Shown here piece after piece: positions 32,607 to 45,108 of a stretch of 64,000 bases of DNA (its first letter is position 1; each line of letters starts with the position of its first letter). The notes under the pieces were generated by a model. That model made no database searches and was not told the DNA's origin. It saw nothing but the letters and a program-made list of their open reading frames with translations. The position numbers and the translations under genes were made by a program. The stretch is from positions 20,587,221-20,651,220 of the forward strand of contig OW203986.1 in assembly GCA_934047225.1 (NCBI GenBank), given 5' to 3'. Source of the DNA: Ypsolopha sequella. Taxonomy: Eukaryota; Arthropoda; Insecta; Lepidoptera; Ypsolophidae.

Positions 32607-34467
32607 TTAAGGCGATTACCGTCGCCAAATTAGCAGCTCGATGTTTGTCTGTATGAATATAGACGGAAACGATATTGAAATAACGTTCAAATCAGTGCAC
32701 AATGCGTGGTGGCTGTTACGACGCTCGCTGCGTCCTTGAAAGGGCAAAATAGGAGAAAACAATACTTTTCACATGGGCGTCATTGTTTGATTGAATAATT
32801 CTATGTTATATTTATAGCTATCAAGTTTATCTATTTATCAAAGCATAAATGAATTAAATCACCTAAGCCGCTTAGGAGCAGTAGGAAATTCAAGCCAAAA
32901 AACACCATTCAGTTGAAACAATTTTTCATATAGAAGTTTTAGTGGTACGAAAAAGAAAAATGTTGCATATGTTGTCCTAGAGTTGATAATCCATAATACA
33001 TTTTTTCAATATTTTTGGTTTGGCCATAAAAGAGGAGTAGGCTTTAGAAAGTACCCATTTGGCGATATTAAGGGCCTTAATAGAAAATCCGTTAGCGGGG
33101 TTCTCCCGATTTTGTCTCTCTCCGAATTCATCTTAAACCGTGAAATTGTGATAATTAAATTTTGAAAGAAATATGAGTCATATTTTACTTTTTGATCTTA
33201 ATGAAAATTTGCATACATCTCAAGATGTTTCCCTCCCTTCCACACCCCCGAAGCTAACAGAGGAGTGTTATAAGTTTGATTTGTATGTCTGCGTAGCTCT
33301 TTGTGGCATCGTAGCTCCTAAACGGATAACCAATTTCAAATTAATTTTATTTTAATGAAAGGTTACTTGATCGAAAGTGGTCTTAGCTACTAGCTTTTGC
33401 CCATGCAAATAAAATAAACATCGATTCCACGCGACTGAAGCCGCAGGAAAAAGCTAGTATACATATAAAATAATACTATGGGAAAATCTGCATGCAATTA
33501 CTAAGAGATTTATTTATTATACAAGGTGACTTTTTGATCATCGTCCAAATTCATACTGGAGGCTTGATATTTGATCAGTATCTTGGATCAATAACAATAT
33601 TTGTGAAATTCGTAAAATGAAATTTCGGCTTCCTATAGAAATTCACTTCCAGTCCCGAGTGAATCACTATGGGGAGGCGAAATTTCATTTTACGAATGTC
33701 ACAAAAATTGTTATTGATCCATGATACTGATCACTTACCAAGCCAACAGTATGAATTTGGACGATGCTCAAAAAGTCACCTTGTATATCAGTGATATATT
33801 TTTATTAAAATTTATTGAAAAAGGCGTTACTTTGCGGAAGTCCATCATAAATTTGTGGAAATATTAATAATTTGCAATATTCCGCTAAACACTCTTAGCA
33901 TGCTATTCAAAATGCAGACTCAAGCACCGCCAGCCCTCCCGCATAAAACATGCACAAGCAAAGCAAGCAGTACGAGCACAAAATAAAGCAATCTTAAGGC
34001 GCTTAATATCGCCAATTGGTACTTTCTAAAGCCTACTCCTCTTTTGCGGCCAAACCAAAAATATTGAAAAAATGTATTATGGATTATCAACTTTAGGACA
34101 ACATATGCAACATTTTTCTTTTTTGTACCACCAAAACTTATCTATGAAAAATTGTTTTAACTGAATGGTGTTTTTTTGGCTTGAATTCCCTACTGCTCCT
34201 AAGTGGTTTGGTCGATTTAATTCATTTATGCTTTGATAAATAGATAAACTTGATAGCTACAAAAATAACATAGAATTATTCAATCAAACAATCACGTCCA
34301 TGTGAAAAGTATTATTTTCTCCTATTTTGCCCTATCAAGGACGCAGCGAGCGTCGTAACAGCCACCACGCATTGTGCGCTGATTTGAACGTTATTTCAAT
34401 GTCGTTTCCGTCGATATTCGTACAGACGAACATCGAGCTGCTAATTTGGCGACGGTAATCGCCTTAA
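32607..34467. repeat. Very long fold-back element with TTAA ends
   Basis: Arms of about 475 bp: left 32607-33083 (ttaaggcgattaccgtcgcc, agctcgatgttt, gctgttacgacgctcgctgc, tcaagtttatctatttatca, agaggagtaggctttagaaa), right about 33990-34467 as the inverted copy ending ggcgacggtaatcgccttaa. TTAA at both tips could be a piggyBac-type TSD. There is no transposase. A separate fold-back sits in the loop at 33519-33787. Shorter single arms occur at 17540 and near 39549. Confidence 0.88.
33519..33787. mobile_element. Fold-back MITE nested in the loop
   Basis: tacaaggtgactttttgatc ... caaaaagtcaccttgta, with inner arms tcgtaaaatgaaatttcg / cgaaatttcattttacga. Flanking TA on both sides. Related end sequence at 25838. 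Confidence 0.88.
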
Positions 34468-36025
34468 ATAACAAGCAAGAAAACTTATCTTTATATTACA
34501 TTTATTTTTATTACATTTAATTCATCGCAATCGCGACTAGAGAAACGACGAGAAAACAGCTGCGGTACACGACGACGGAAACGATACTTCACAAAATCCG
34601 TTAATACCATCGTTTATCGAACTGATTCGATAATCTGCAAATTAATGTGGTCCTGGTATTAAGAAGAGAGTATTGGAAGCTGAAAAGATTTATTCTTTTG
34701 CTATTCCTATAAATGAGATGCAATTTCCGTTTAAGCCAATAACCTCATTATGCTGAAAAGAAATTGAAGAGAAATAAGACATTATAGAATTGATACTTGT
34801 CGTTGTTGGTTCTTGAACATTTGCAACATATTGTAAATAAAACAAATTCTCGGTATCTGTTCCACAGTTTTTTATATTACACTAGCGACCGGTTTCGTTA
34901 TAATAACATCTTCAGGCTTTTTTTATATAATAGCCACATTGTTTTATTTACAATACATTACAGAATTGTTATATAGAAATAAATGAAACTTGAGGATAAT
35001 TCATGATGTAAACAAACAGCTCACGTCATCGTCGCGTAAGACTCGCCCAGAAGAAGGCAGTCGGAATTTGCTGAAACTGGTCGGCTATCCCGATCATAGT
35101 ATATTTAGTATATTTACTGAGGTGAGCCTTTTGTTTACATCAAGTAAATTTATTATCACGATGTTATGTATTCCCAAGGGAATAATCAGAGTTAATTTAA
35201 AATCAATTTGAAAAGAAAAATAAAATGAATTGCAACTTCATGTTCAAAATGTATTAATCACAACAAACATAGATATTAAAACTCAACTGATGCCAGGTCC
35301 AGATCGGACCAGAAATATATCTTGAGATTACTTTATATTTGTATTATCAGTATATTTATATTATTTTAGTTTTTAGTTTTTTTTAATTGTTTGTAACTAT
35401 GTAATTTTCCTATTTGTAGTGTGATGATTTACCCCTTTTTGTTTATAATTACTTGGCAAATGTTGTGTATACCTATAAGTGGCGCAAGTATCAGAATATT
35501 TATAAAAATGTAAGCTCTTTTAAGTGTAACAATACTTGTGCTGTTGGTGTACCTTTTTTAAATAAATAAATAAATGAAACAAAAAAGCTGTTGTAGTGCA
35601 TTTAATTTTGAAAACAAAAATAGATAAATTTAACCACATAAAATTTAATTATTCCTGCTGATGTCAGTGCGCGCTTCGTCCCAAGATCAAACTGAAAGCA
35701 GCTTATTGAGTTACCGATTTTACATCACTAATGTCCAAGTTTAGGAAAAAAAAAGACATTGCTGTTGTTTGTTGTGAAAAAATGAGTGGTTTGTATCGTA
35801 ATTGAATAGTATTCCTTAATTAAAAGAATTTTCCGCCTACTAGTGCTCTAATGTAAACGATTCTTTTTATGCCTTTTTTAATGCCGATACTTTCCCAAAA
35901 AGATTTGACCGGACCTATTTTAACTTATTCTTTGTAGCGAGAATGATAATCAGCAGGGTTAATTGCATTCACATAGCATAATGAGATAAACAGCAATAAA
36001 TATGAAATATACATTATTAAGTAAA
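34468..36025. other. AT-rich DNA; possible LINE tail at 35300-35575
   Basis: 35460-35575 ends in aaataaataaataaatga after a stretch resembling a retroposon 3' UTR. No coding part, so the call is weak. The rest is unassigned. Confidence 0.4.
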
Positions 36026-36290
36026 TATACAACGTGTTACAGAAAGATGTAACCAAATTTGAAGAGCTTATTCAGTCAATGACAACTTTCACTATGGAGA
36101 CAAATCCTGTATATCGAAAAGAAAAATTACTCGCTTCATAGGAAAATGTAATGCCGCTCGGCCGAAATGTATGGAAGAGCAGATTTTTTTTTGAGATTTC
36201 AGGGTTGACTCCATTGTAAAAGTTGTTCTATACCATTGACTGAATAAGCTCTTCAAATATGGTTACACCTTTCTGTTACACGTTGTATAA
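36026..36290. mobile_element. MITE with TA target, copy 2
   Basis: Ends tacaacgtgttacagaaaga and cctttctgttacacgttgta. Its interior is collinear with 32062-32312 (ccgaaatgtatggaag, aaagttgttctataccattg, taagctcttcaaatatggtt). Confidence 0.88.
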
Positions 36291-36995
36291 TAAATATATA
36301 TTTATTTCATTATGGTTGAAATGTTCCTGTAAATTAAACCATGATTAAATTTACAATAAATAATTCCAGCGGAAACAGTGTAACTACTTCACATGTTGCT
36401 GGACAGTAATTTTAATCAGTGTATGAATTAGGAATGATTCAAAATATTTCGAGCTGAAATTTCCGGTTTAACGCATTTTCCGGAAGTCGGAAAATTTGTA
36501 CGTGCATTAATCAGTAAACCTCGATTTAAAATAGAGCTAGTAATTTACGGAAACATTTCATCCGTAATGAGGTCAATAAATTTATTGGTGCGGATGACAA
36601 GCCGCGGTGTACCCCTAATGGGCGGCAGAACCGACCGCTGCTAAATATGACTGATAAAGTGGCTTACAGGAGTTATAGGCTATCCTTTCCGGTTCCGGGT
36701 TAGATATAAATACCGGTTGTTGATAGAGAGCTAAAATTTAGAATAACTTGTTTTACTTATTTCGAATTTCTGTAATAATTTAACATTTCCGATCTTCCTC
36801 TTGTCGTGTTAACTCGTGTTATGCCTAAACGCGTATAAACTATTATAGTACGTTTCAAATACCAAGGCCCCATTACACTTTAGACAGTCATTAGGCGTTA
36901 ACAATAGGATTAGTGATAACGTTATACCATCTGCAGTGTTTTAGGCAGGCCGTAATATCGATATCATAAGTAGTATCGCGATAGGACAGTAAACA
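36291..36995. other. Unassigned
   Basis: A GC-richer patch at 36600-36700 is unique within the window. Nothing coding seen. Confidence 0.35.
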
Positions 36996-37150
36996 CTTCG
37001 TCGTCCTAAGACCGACACTCGCCTTGATAATGCCGAAATTGTATCGGTGAAACGGTTGGCATATAGTCAACAACAATCACACGTGAGTGTTCAAGCCGTA
37101 TGTAATTTTAATTTAGTATGTCAGCTCACACGAGTTTTAATAATATTATA
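36996..37150 (+). repeat. Dispersed repeat, copy 2 of 2
   Basis: Collinear with 3184-3330 (gtcgtcctaag, cgacactcgccttga, gaaattgtatcggtg, cagctcacacgag). Confidence 0.6.
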
Positions 37151-37526
37151 GTAAACACTTTGTTATAATAATAATAAATACTTTTATAGTGAAGAAAAAT
37201 AGTACCAATACCATCACTAGAATAGCTTCTGTTACTAATTATTAATTATAGCCCTTAGATCACCGTCACAAGTGTTTCTTGTGATTTTTTAGATGAACTT
37301 CCACAAACATTTTTAACATAATAAACTTTAAAATTAAGCCATGATCTTGCCTGCCATGCCTGCTCACTGTTTATAATATTTAAGTATTGTTTTAGCGAGA
37401 ACTTAGCAGACTAGACTACACCAAACATGCTTAGCTGCAATTTAGTGCACCGTCCGTACTGTTCAATGCGCCGCGTTATATACTGAAGTTACTCAATTAG
37501 TTTCAGGAAAAGTTAAACGGGCAGGG
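37151..37526. other. Unassigned AT-rich stretch
   Basis: Nothing recognised. Confidence 0.4.
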
Positions 37527-37932
37527 TTAAGGCGATATGTAAATGTTTTTGCGTCCCTGTTACTCTATATGCGAGAAAACCCTCAGTGTGAGATGGACGG
37601 ATTCGAGGAAAAGTAGCAAAATGTCGGTTTTTCATTAATATAAAATGTCCTAAAGTTGCTATCAAAATTTTTAAATGAAATTCCTAGATACCAGGTTCTA
37701 GATACTGTTGAAACCCATCTTATAAAATATAATCGTAGTCCATATGTCATTACAAATTGTCATACCAGGAGAAATGGTGTTGAAAAGGACCTCATTTCAA
37801 TTAATATTTTTATCGAGCCGAATTTCTCCAATCGCGTTTCTGTTTAACAGGGATCCCTAGAAAAAGATTCCAAAAATAATATTCTATTTTATCAAAATAA
37901 TACCTTCTTTACTGAAGTAGATATGCAAGTTT
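37527..37932 (+). repeat. 'TTAAGGCGATAT' repeat, copy 2
   Basis: Collinear with 23815-24172; about 45 bp longer because of an extra segment near 37605-37650. Confidence 0.85.
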
Positions 37933-38149
37933 GATTTGTTTTCCGTAGCGCATTATTAAGAATAACAGAATCAATCCAAGATTGGCTGTAAATAAGCTAA
38001 TACGAATTGCTGGGTTGTCCAACTGAAGGTAAATCGGCAAATCAGTGAGCAATCCTACAACTTTGCGATTTCGATTTGATTCAATATAGGCCCCAACTCG
38101 TATAAATGGCGAACGTTTCAGCTCCAATGGTGCTCTAAAAATGGCTTAT
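37933..38149. other. Short unassigned spacer
   Basis: Possibly the outer part of the preceding repeat. No clear match in the window. Confidence 0.3.
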
Positions 38150-38985
38150 AAAACTTTTTAACGAACCTTTCCTAGGGTTCCGTACCCGAAGGGTGCCAAA
38201 CAGGACAATATTACTAAGCCTCAGCTGTCCTTTAGGGTGTGTCGATTTTCCACTTTTTTTTTAATTCATATTGTATAGTGAAATTTTTTTATAAGGATCA
38301 ATTAAAAAATTAATAATATTGAAGGACATACTCTGCTCACTCATTGGTCATACATTTGATTCAAAGTTTTACAAATTGTATAATTTTTTCGTTTCTAATA
38401 TGTTTCGTATTTTTTTTTGTCATAGCTTAATGCATGTTTGTCATAAAAAAATATTACAAAAATATTCGTCTCTTAACATGTCTCAGAAAAATAAAAACTG
38501 TTTAAATTCACAGAATTTCCCATTTGAGGAATTTTAACCAGTTTTTTTTTTCGTTTGTCCTCAAAACACAACACAATTTTCATCATGACTTATTTTAGTG
38601 AATTACATACATAAGGATGAAAAAAAATACAAAAAATATTTAAGACGTAAAAATGTTTTTCATCTCCCATACATTTTGTAAAACCCGACAGGGTCCCCAT
38701 ACAAGAAACCTCGAACAATTAGCATTATCTTAAAGACGGTATATACATATTTAAAATTTGGTCTGATTGTTATACTCTAACTAAGGTAAAACAACTAACT
38801 AAGGTTTTGGAACCCTATCTTTTAATTAACAAATAATAAAAAATAGGGTTTGTCAGGCGCCTTGTTTTTTGTCACCTTGATGTGGCATCTATATTTTTGT
38901 TATTTACCAAAAAGTTTTAAGGGTTCCCTACCCATTTTGTATTGGTAGTCCGACTCACAATTAGCCGGCTTTTACTATTTGGTAG
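38150..38985 (-). repeat. 'gggttccgta' family repeat, long copy
   Basis: Opens cctagggttccgtacccg and closes ccctacccattttgtattgg, then gtccgactcacaattagccgg. The closing 150 bp is the inverse of 1865-2035. The same arrangement, split by an LTR element, is at 46950-50372. Confidence 0.65.
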
Positions 38986-41039
38986 GTCTTCCATTAATTT
39001 TGTACTAGTCTACAACATTACAACGGCACGATGTCTAAAATAACGTGTGCCTACTATAAATAAGAAGATAATAAATGTAAACTTTATACAGTGTGCAAGG
39101 GATCTTAATGTGGCTCCGTCGGAATAATGGTGGTTGAAATTTCAAACAAAACCATATTAAAATATAGACCTTATCAGCTCGCACTGCAATATGGCTGTTA
39201 CGTCAGTCGCTGTGTTTTTAATTTATTTTATCTAAAATAAAATTAATTTCCAAAAACTGAGAAAACAAATCATTTTATATTATTTTATCTAGAAGTTTTC
39301 ATACTGTTTTGATAAAAACTGCAGCAGTTATGTTGTTACAAGTGAACAAAAAATCGAGAAATAAGGGTAAATTTAGAATTTTCTTGTGTCAGTTCTGTAT
39401 GTTATAATGAAATTCAGGAAAAACCACATCACTATTTGTATCATGCAGATTACTATGTATTTTTCTTCTGATGAAAAATGCTATAGTTACCGTATAAAAT
39501 GGTTACAAAGTTACTTAGTTCAAGGTCGTTGGCGTTGGTAGAAGCCTTAACGTTATTGTGAAGATAATATAGACTAGATATAAAATGTCTTTCATTATCC
39601 AAAGTTATCTTGTTTCCATCATATTTGCCCTCTCTACAAGAACGTACAAGAACGTAAATACCTACTTTTTATTGCAGTTCGTGCTTAACACTTCACGTCC
39701 TAGTAAATCATAGTAGATGGGTGTTCGGACAAAGTGTACGAATGCACACGGAATTTACTTCTAAACTTAAACGAAGGTAGCACCGAACTGGAAGCAGAGG
39801 TTCACGCAAGGTTGATTCTTAGTTTGCGACTTCGGCATGCGACAATTGCTTGCGACAGTACATTGCGACTATATTTTTAACGATTGGCTAAATTAAAAAA
39901 TAAATAAAAACGTTGTTATGTAACATCTTATTGTACCTAACGAAGCATCGAATAAAATTGACTACGACTAGACCTAAACAAGTATGCATATTGGTAACAA
40001 TAATTATGTACATCGTCCTGGGAGCTGCGAGGCATTCTTGAGTACTCGATGCATTTTAACTATCTTTAGGTACAAAAATCTCCTGCAGACGCAAAAAAAT
40101 ATTCGTTTCCAGTCAATTTTAATTTTGTGCGCAATTAATTTTATTTCTGAAGTTATTTCAGTAGTCACAACTGAAAGTCGCAGTCGCATGGCTCTGAGGT
40201 CCAGTGCAGTCAGAGTGCTGTAAATTCGGCCGTCGGATGTGGCGCTTCCTTCCGGCCGCGCCTGCGCAGTGCGAACTTCACAGGAAGCTCAAAGCTCTTT
40301 GTTTTCTCCACAGTTTGTAGATTACTGCTTTCTGTGTAAAAGTTATAGCTGAACTGCGAACTGTAAATCGTCATTGTGCAATGTATTTTTGGTACAATAG
40401 TATTAGTTTTGTAAAGACGGAAGACTTTTTTTCATATATTTAAGAAACTATAAACAAATATTAAAACATATTTCAATATGGAAATAAATGACTTCTTTGC
40501 ATTCAAAAGAAAATATCGTTTAGAAACTTGCAATCGACTTGGTAACTTCCATTCAAGTTGAAATTAGTTTTCTGCACTAAATCATTAATCTTTGCAAAGT
40601 CATCCGGAAAGCTTCTTACTCGAGGATGCACTTACACTGGTCCATCACTCCAAAGTTATTTAAGCTTATTTTATTGATTTAGTTATGCTGTACACCGAGA
40701 ACTTTAATTGGAATTATAAAAATATATTATTTTTATCAAACATGCTCGCTCGGCAATAGTCGTTTTTCATTTGAAAAATGGGAAGAACCTTTAGGGGAAA
40801 AATAAATGTATGAAAAATGAAAATCCATTTTAACCCGCTACGATAAATTTATAAAAATTCTCGGAATCTACTAGTCTTCATTCCTTGTTATACAAAAAAA
40901 TTAAAATCAATTGAGATATCTTTTAAAGCCCTTGAGTATATCAAATGCTCTTAGTTTAAAGCTTATTACGAAACGATATTTAGAAAAAAAATATTTTTCA
41001 AGTGCTATGTGTTTATATGGGCCGAGGTACCTACTTAAT
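38986..41039. other. Mostly unassigned AT-rich DNA
   Basis: 39490-39550 holds a decayed arm of the TTAAGGCG family (caaggtcgttggcg ... gccttaac). 40225-40310 is GC-rich, with tccggccgcgcctgcgcagt and caggaag, reminiscent of NRF1/ETS-type promoter sites. No exon could be tied to it. Confidence 0.4.
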
Positions 41040-41100
41040 AAAGAGGTGTGTAACAGATGGAAATCTACCCCTCTGGAGACAGGCGTGAGTATATGTATGT
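41040..41100 (+). repeat. Scrap of the DRSRWKSVV-type element
   Basis: taacagatggaaatctaccc and caggcgtgagtatatgtatg match the tail at 13215-13285. Confidence 0.55.
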
Positions 41101-41997
41101 ATGTTTATCTTCACCTCTTTGTAACGTTTTTGTAACACATTTTCACATTTTCGCAAACAAGTTTCCTCTGGCATAAAACAAAACTCGACCACACTCAAGT
41201 CATAAAAAATTCTCGTGAATATTTCATGCAAACAATGAAACGAGGGATAAATTTGGATAATTAAACATGAAACAACAAAAATACACAGAATATAATGAGT
41301 TATATGTGATAACATGTAAATAGCAGTAAAGAGCAGTTGTTACAAATTATATGTTTACTCTAAGCTTGAGTGGAATTCATTGGTTAGGTACTGTGCATTT
41401 TCTAACTAACAGCATGGACTTGTATTGTTCGTCTATGCTAACAGTGCTAAAACAATGGTACATTATTGCAGAAAGCTGCAAAGTAGGGTATTGTCTGAAG
41501 AGATGAGTTAGTACTGCTATAATATGAGTCAGACATTACCCGTTTCCGCCGGGGCATATAAGTGCTTTTCTCAAACAATGTAAGACTATAAGAAACATAT
41601 ATTTGCAAAAAAAAAGATAACAAGTAATTTAATGAAAATAACACATAAATATGTGCGAAGTACAAATCTTCTTTTCCTTTTTTTTTTAAATCAGATTTGT
41701 TTTTATATTTTGCTTTTGTTTCTGTTTTTGCTCATATTTTCCAAATTTTGTTTTTATTGTTTATGTTTACCATTATTTATCTATTAGCTTTTTGTCATTT
41801 TCATTATTGTGATTAAGTACCTAATATTACTGTCAAATATTGTATATGTTACGGCGAAAGCCCGAAGTAAGGAAGAAGTAAGACATGTTTCTGGTTTTCT
41901 CTGTACGTTCGTTTTAGCTCACTTCTTACCTACGTAAAAAAAAACAATATAGTTTTTCAAAAGTAGGTTATGCTTATTTAATCAGTCATAAGGTTGT
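41101..41997. other. Unassigned AT-rich stretch
   Basis: Nothing recognised up to the target site of the LTR element at 41998. Confidence 0.4.
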
Positions 41998-42484
41998 TGT
42001 TCACGCTACACTACGTTACCAGCGTGACGTTCGAACATGACATGTGCATGACTAATATCGCGGCGCTGCGCTGGCGCCACCTGGCGACACAATAGACTCG
42101 CGTGCTGCCAACCCGCGGTTCACTCACTCTCTTCGGCTCGAGACGCCTCCGCAGGCGCACGTCTGCGCTCGCGCGGCCGGACTGTTCCGTCCGAATCGTC
42201 TAGAGAACGACACGTGTATAAACATTCGCGCTGCCAGCACAAATAATATTGCGGACCCATTATTTAGGTTGTGAAAGTGTAGTGTTACAACAAGACATTC
42301 TGCACATTCCTGACCATCAATCCAGCGCCAGCTCCACTAACCCAACAAGAAGGCTCAGCCCGCCAGCGCATTCGTCGGCTCGCCATAAACATACCAACCA
42401 GGTCAGTGCACCCACAATCTTTTCTTCTCCCGTGTCATATCCTCAAATCTCATCATCTCTGCATTTCTGTAGCCAGCGGCTACA
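41998..42484 (+). repeat. 5' LTR of the 42-45 kb BEL/Pao element
   Basis: GC-rich for this window in its first half (cgctggcgccacctggcgac). A TATA-like gtgtataaa at about 42214 may be the core promoter. Its small open frame is duplicated in the other LTR and is not a gene. Confidence 0.93.
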
Positions 42485-43505
42485 TTTTGGTTCTTCGGCC
42501 GGATCGATTTCGAGCCGGTAGTAAAACATTTTCAATCCAAGAAAAATTTTGGTCCGTCGAGCGGAAAATTTTTGGTTTATATCACCCCCCGCCTCCCCCC
42601 CGCCGGCCCGTAACTTTGTTTGAACCAGCCCCCGTCGATTTACAGTCCATTTTCACTCGGTTAAATATTTTGCCCCCTTTCCCGGCAAAAAAAAAAAAAA
42701 AGAAAAAAAAAAAGAAAAAAAAAAAAAAAAAAAAAAAAATTTTGTGGTCTCGAATACCTATTGCGGGTAGGTAATTAGAACCGCCGCCTGGAACATTCCA
42801 TCGGTATAGAACCGGCCCATACATTCAGCCCAATTGTTTATTACAGTCCACTATACTTCTTTATTAAACCCAAAATAGTTTACGTATTTTGCGAGATATT
42901 TTTTTTTGGTGCGAGTTTTATTTCGTTTTATTTCGTTTTATTTTGAGTACATACGTATACATTGCATCATTGGATTGTCCGCTCATTTAGATCCGATTTC
43001 TGCGAGGTAAACGCATTCTTTGTTGTTTACGAGTTCGAGGCAGTATATAGGTATTTTATTCTATAAATAGAATTTTCGACGACTGATGTTTTGTTGTAAA
43101 TATACTGTTATGACATTTTGGTGAACAAGTTGATCAGCCCTTTCGATATTTTTGTGTTGCGGTAATCTCACGTCGCAGTAATAGTATTCCGGACAGTTTG
43201 ATCGTGTTATTGTCTGCTTTTTAACCGGATATATATATAGCACAAATATAGTAAAGAAAAAATTTGTTTTTTTCTCTTCTCATCTCTGATCTTATTGTTA
43301 ATGGTACACATATAGGGTGTTCCACGTTGGTTCAGCTCATATACAGGTTGTTTTTAAAAAAAAAAAAAAATTTTATTTTTTTTTCTTTCTTTCTCTCTGT
43401 CGTGTTTATTTTCCGTGTTCCGTTTGAACATAGCCTTTGTTTTTTCGGCCCGCGCAAGTTACAAGCTATCCGCACGTTGGAGTTGGTAGCGCTCAAGTTT
43501 TAATA

Positions 43506-43741
43506 ACTCATTTTCACATATAGTCACACTCATCACACATTCAATCAGCACATACACACTCAGCTCATTTTCACTCACACATTCAACCAGCACATACACA
43601 CTCAGCTCATTTTCACTCACACATTCACTCATCACATACACATTCAGCTCATTTTTCACTCAATGAAACCAGCACTCAGCGTACTCAGCGCACTCATCAC
43701 ACACACACTCATCACATACACACTCAGTTCATTTTCACTCA
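43506..43741 (+). repeat. Minisatellite inside the BEL/Pao element
   Basis: Units of about 55 bp built from cattttcactcacacattca and cagcacatacacactcagct, about four times, the last ones irregular. It lies directly before the start of the integrase remnant. Confidence 0.85.
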
Positions 43742-44530
43742 ATGACTTCAACTCCAACAGAGAATTCTTGTAACTCCGCACAACGTGTAGTGAACGTCAC
43801 TAACACACCAATTTTGTTGCCAACCGTATCACTTGAAATAGCAGACGTACATTCACTCAATCACACTCAATTTCACTCAGCACGAGCCCTGTTAGGTTTT
43901 ATCTCACGTCGCGGTACTCCAGTTCTCATTCGCTCAGACTGCGGCACAAACAATGATGCAATCACTCACAAGCTCGCGAATCAGCACATAACTTGGTTCG
44001 GCGCTCTGCTCGAAATAATACTCAACTCAAGACCCCTCTTCCCGATTTCATCCGACTCTACGGACTTTGAACCTCTCACGGCCGGACATTTCATTATTGG
44101 TCGTCCGCTCACCGCTCTACCTGAGCAGTCTTTTGACGACAGACCCATATCTGCTCTTAAACGGTTTCAACCCATTCAAGCGCTCTCCCAGTGCTTTTGG
44201 ACTCTCTGGTCCGGATCCTACCTCCATACCCTGCAAACCCGCTCCAAATGGCTCTCCCCTTCTTCCCCTCCTCAAGTGGGTGAACTGGTCCTCATCAAAG
44301 AGGATGACTTGCCTCCGCTCCAATGGAAGTTGGGAAGAATTCTCCGCACGATACCTGGCAAGGATGGAGTGATACGAGTTGTGGATCTGGACACAGCTCA
44401 TGGAAATCTGCGACGACCTGTGTTCAAGATAGCCAGGCTGCCGTTGGACTCAGCTCAAGAGGAGCCGCAGCCCCGGCCCCCCCAGGATGTTCACGCTACA
44501 CTACGTTACCAGCGTGACGTTCGAACATGA
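43742..44530 (+). pseudogene. BEL/Pao integrase remnant with internal deletions
   Basis: 262 codons, open throughout, ending 43 nt inside the 3' LTR. Residues about 50-75 (ALLGFISRRGTPVLIRSDCG) are the integrase core around its second Asp. The first Asp region and the Glu region are lost: the reading jumps from NQHITWFG straight to LEIILNSRPL. The tail (LVLIKEDDLPPLQWKLGRIL, PGKDGVIRVVDL) is the DUF5641-type domain at the end of BEL/Pao pol. It lacks the catalytic triad and so should be inactive as an integrase. Whether the ATG at 43742 is used is unknown. Confidence 0.85.
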
Positions 44531-44974
44531 CATGTGCATGACTAATATCGCGGCGCTGCGCTGGCGCCACCTGGCGACACAATAGACTCGCGTGCTGCCA
44601 ACCCGCGGTTCACTCACTCTCTTCGGCTCGAGACGCCTCCGCAGGCGCACGTCTGCGCTCGCGCGGCCGGACTGTTCCGTCCGAATCGTCTAGAGAACGA
44701 CACGTGTATAAACATTCGCGCTGCCAGCACAAATAATATTGCGGACCCATTATTTAGGTTGTGAAAGTGTAGTGTTACAACAAGACATTCTGCACATTCC
44801 TGACCATCAATCCAGCGCCAGCTCCACTAACCCAACAAGAAGGCTCAGCCCGCCAGCGCATTCGTCGGCTCGCCATAAACATACCAACCAGGTCAGTGCA
44901 CCCACAATCTTTTCTTCTCCCGTGTCATATCCTCAAATCTCATCATCTCTGCATTTCTGTAGCCAGCGGCTACA
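44488..44974 (+). repeat. 3' LTR of the 42-45 kb BEL/Pao element
   Basis: Same length as the 5' LTR and no difference found by eye. It is preceded by a C-rich run and ccagga rather than a strong polypurine tract. Confidence 0.93.
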
Positions 44975-44979
44975 GTTGT

Positions 44980-44991
44980 GTATATATATAT

Positions 44992-45027
<36 letters not shown>

Positions 45028-45029
45028 CG
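44980..45029. repeat. (TA)n microsatellite
   Basis: About 24 TA/AT units, interrupted once, directly after the TSD of the LTR element. Confidence 0.9.
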
Positions 45030-45072
45030 TACTATTATTTCATGTCATTCTCTATCAAAATTTTTCACTCAT

Positions 45073-45108
45073 TTGACTGACGCCCGCGCCAAAGTGGGCC
45101 GAAATATA
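45073..45108 (+). repeat. Stem-loop in a dispersed element tail, copy 1
   Basis: ttgactgacgcccgcgcc / aaagtgggccgaaatata folds with gccc pairing gggc. The same layout, with gacc pairing ggtc, is at 52302-52340. It probably belongs to the 3' tail of a retroposon family. Confidence 0.55.

Larger units (their letters stand above)
41998..44974 (+). mobile_element. Non-autonomous BEL/Pao LTR retrotransposon
   Basis: Two 487-bp LTRs (41998-42484 and 44488-44974) begin TGTTCACGC and end GGCTACA, and look identical base for base. GTTGT flanks the element on both sides (41993-41997, 44975-44979), the 5-bp TSD expected of this superfamily. The body is only 2.0 kb: a tggttcttcggccgg stretch starting about 3 nt after the left LTR as a possible primer-binding site, an A-rich run (42689-42739), a minisatellite, then an integrase remnant. 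gag, protease, RT and RNase H are missing, so movement would need proteins from another copy. Identical LTRs point to a recent insertion. Confidence 0.93.

Noticed and set aside
42406..42824. Opposed frames rich in Lys or Phe across the A-run
   Set aside because: They are translations of a poly(A) stretch inside the BEL/Pao element.
43742..44530. A working integrase gene
   Set aside because: The catalytic core has lost its first Asp and Glu regions, so only a remnant is supported.
42249..45080. Two near-identical frames starting MRTHYLGCESVV
   Set aside because: Both lie in the two LTRs of one element and are by-products of LTR sequence; no domain was recognised.
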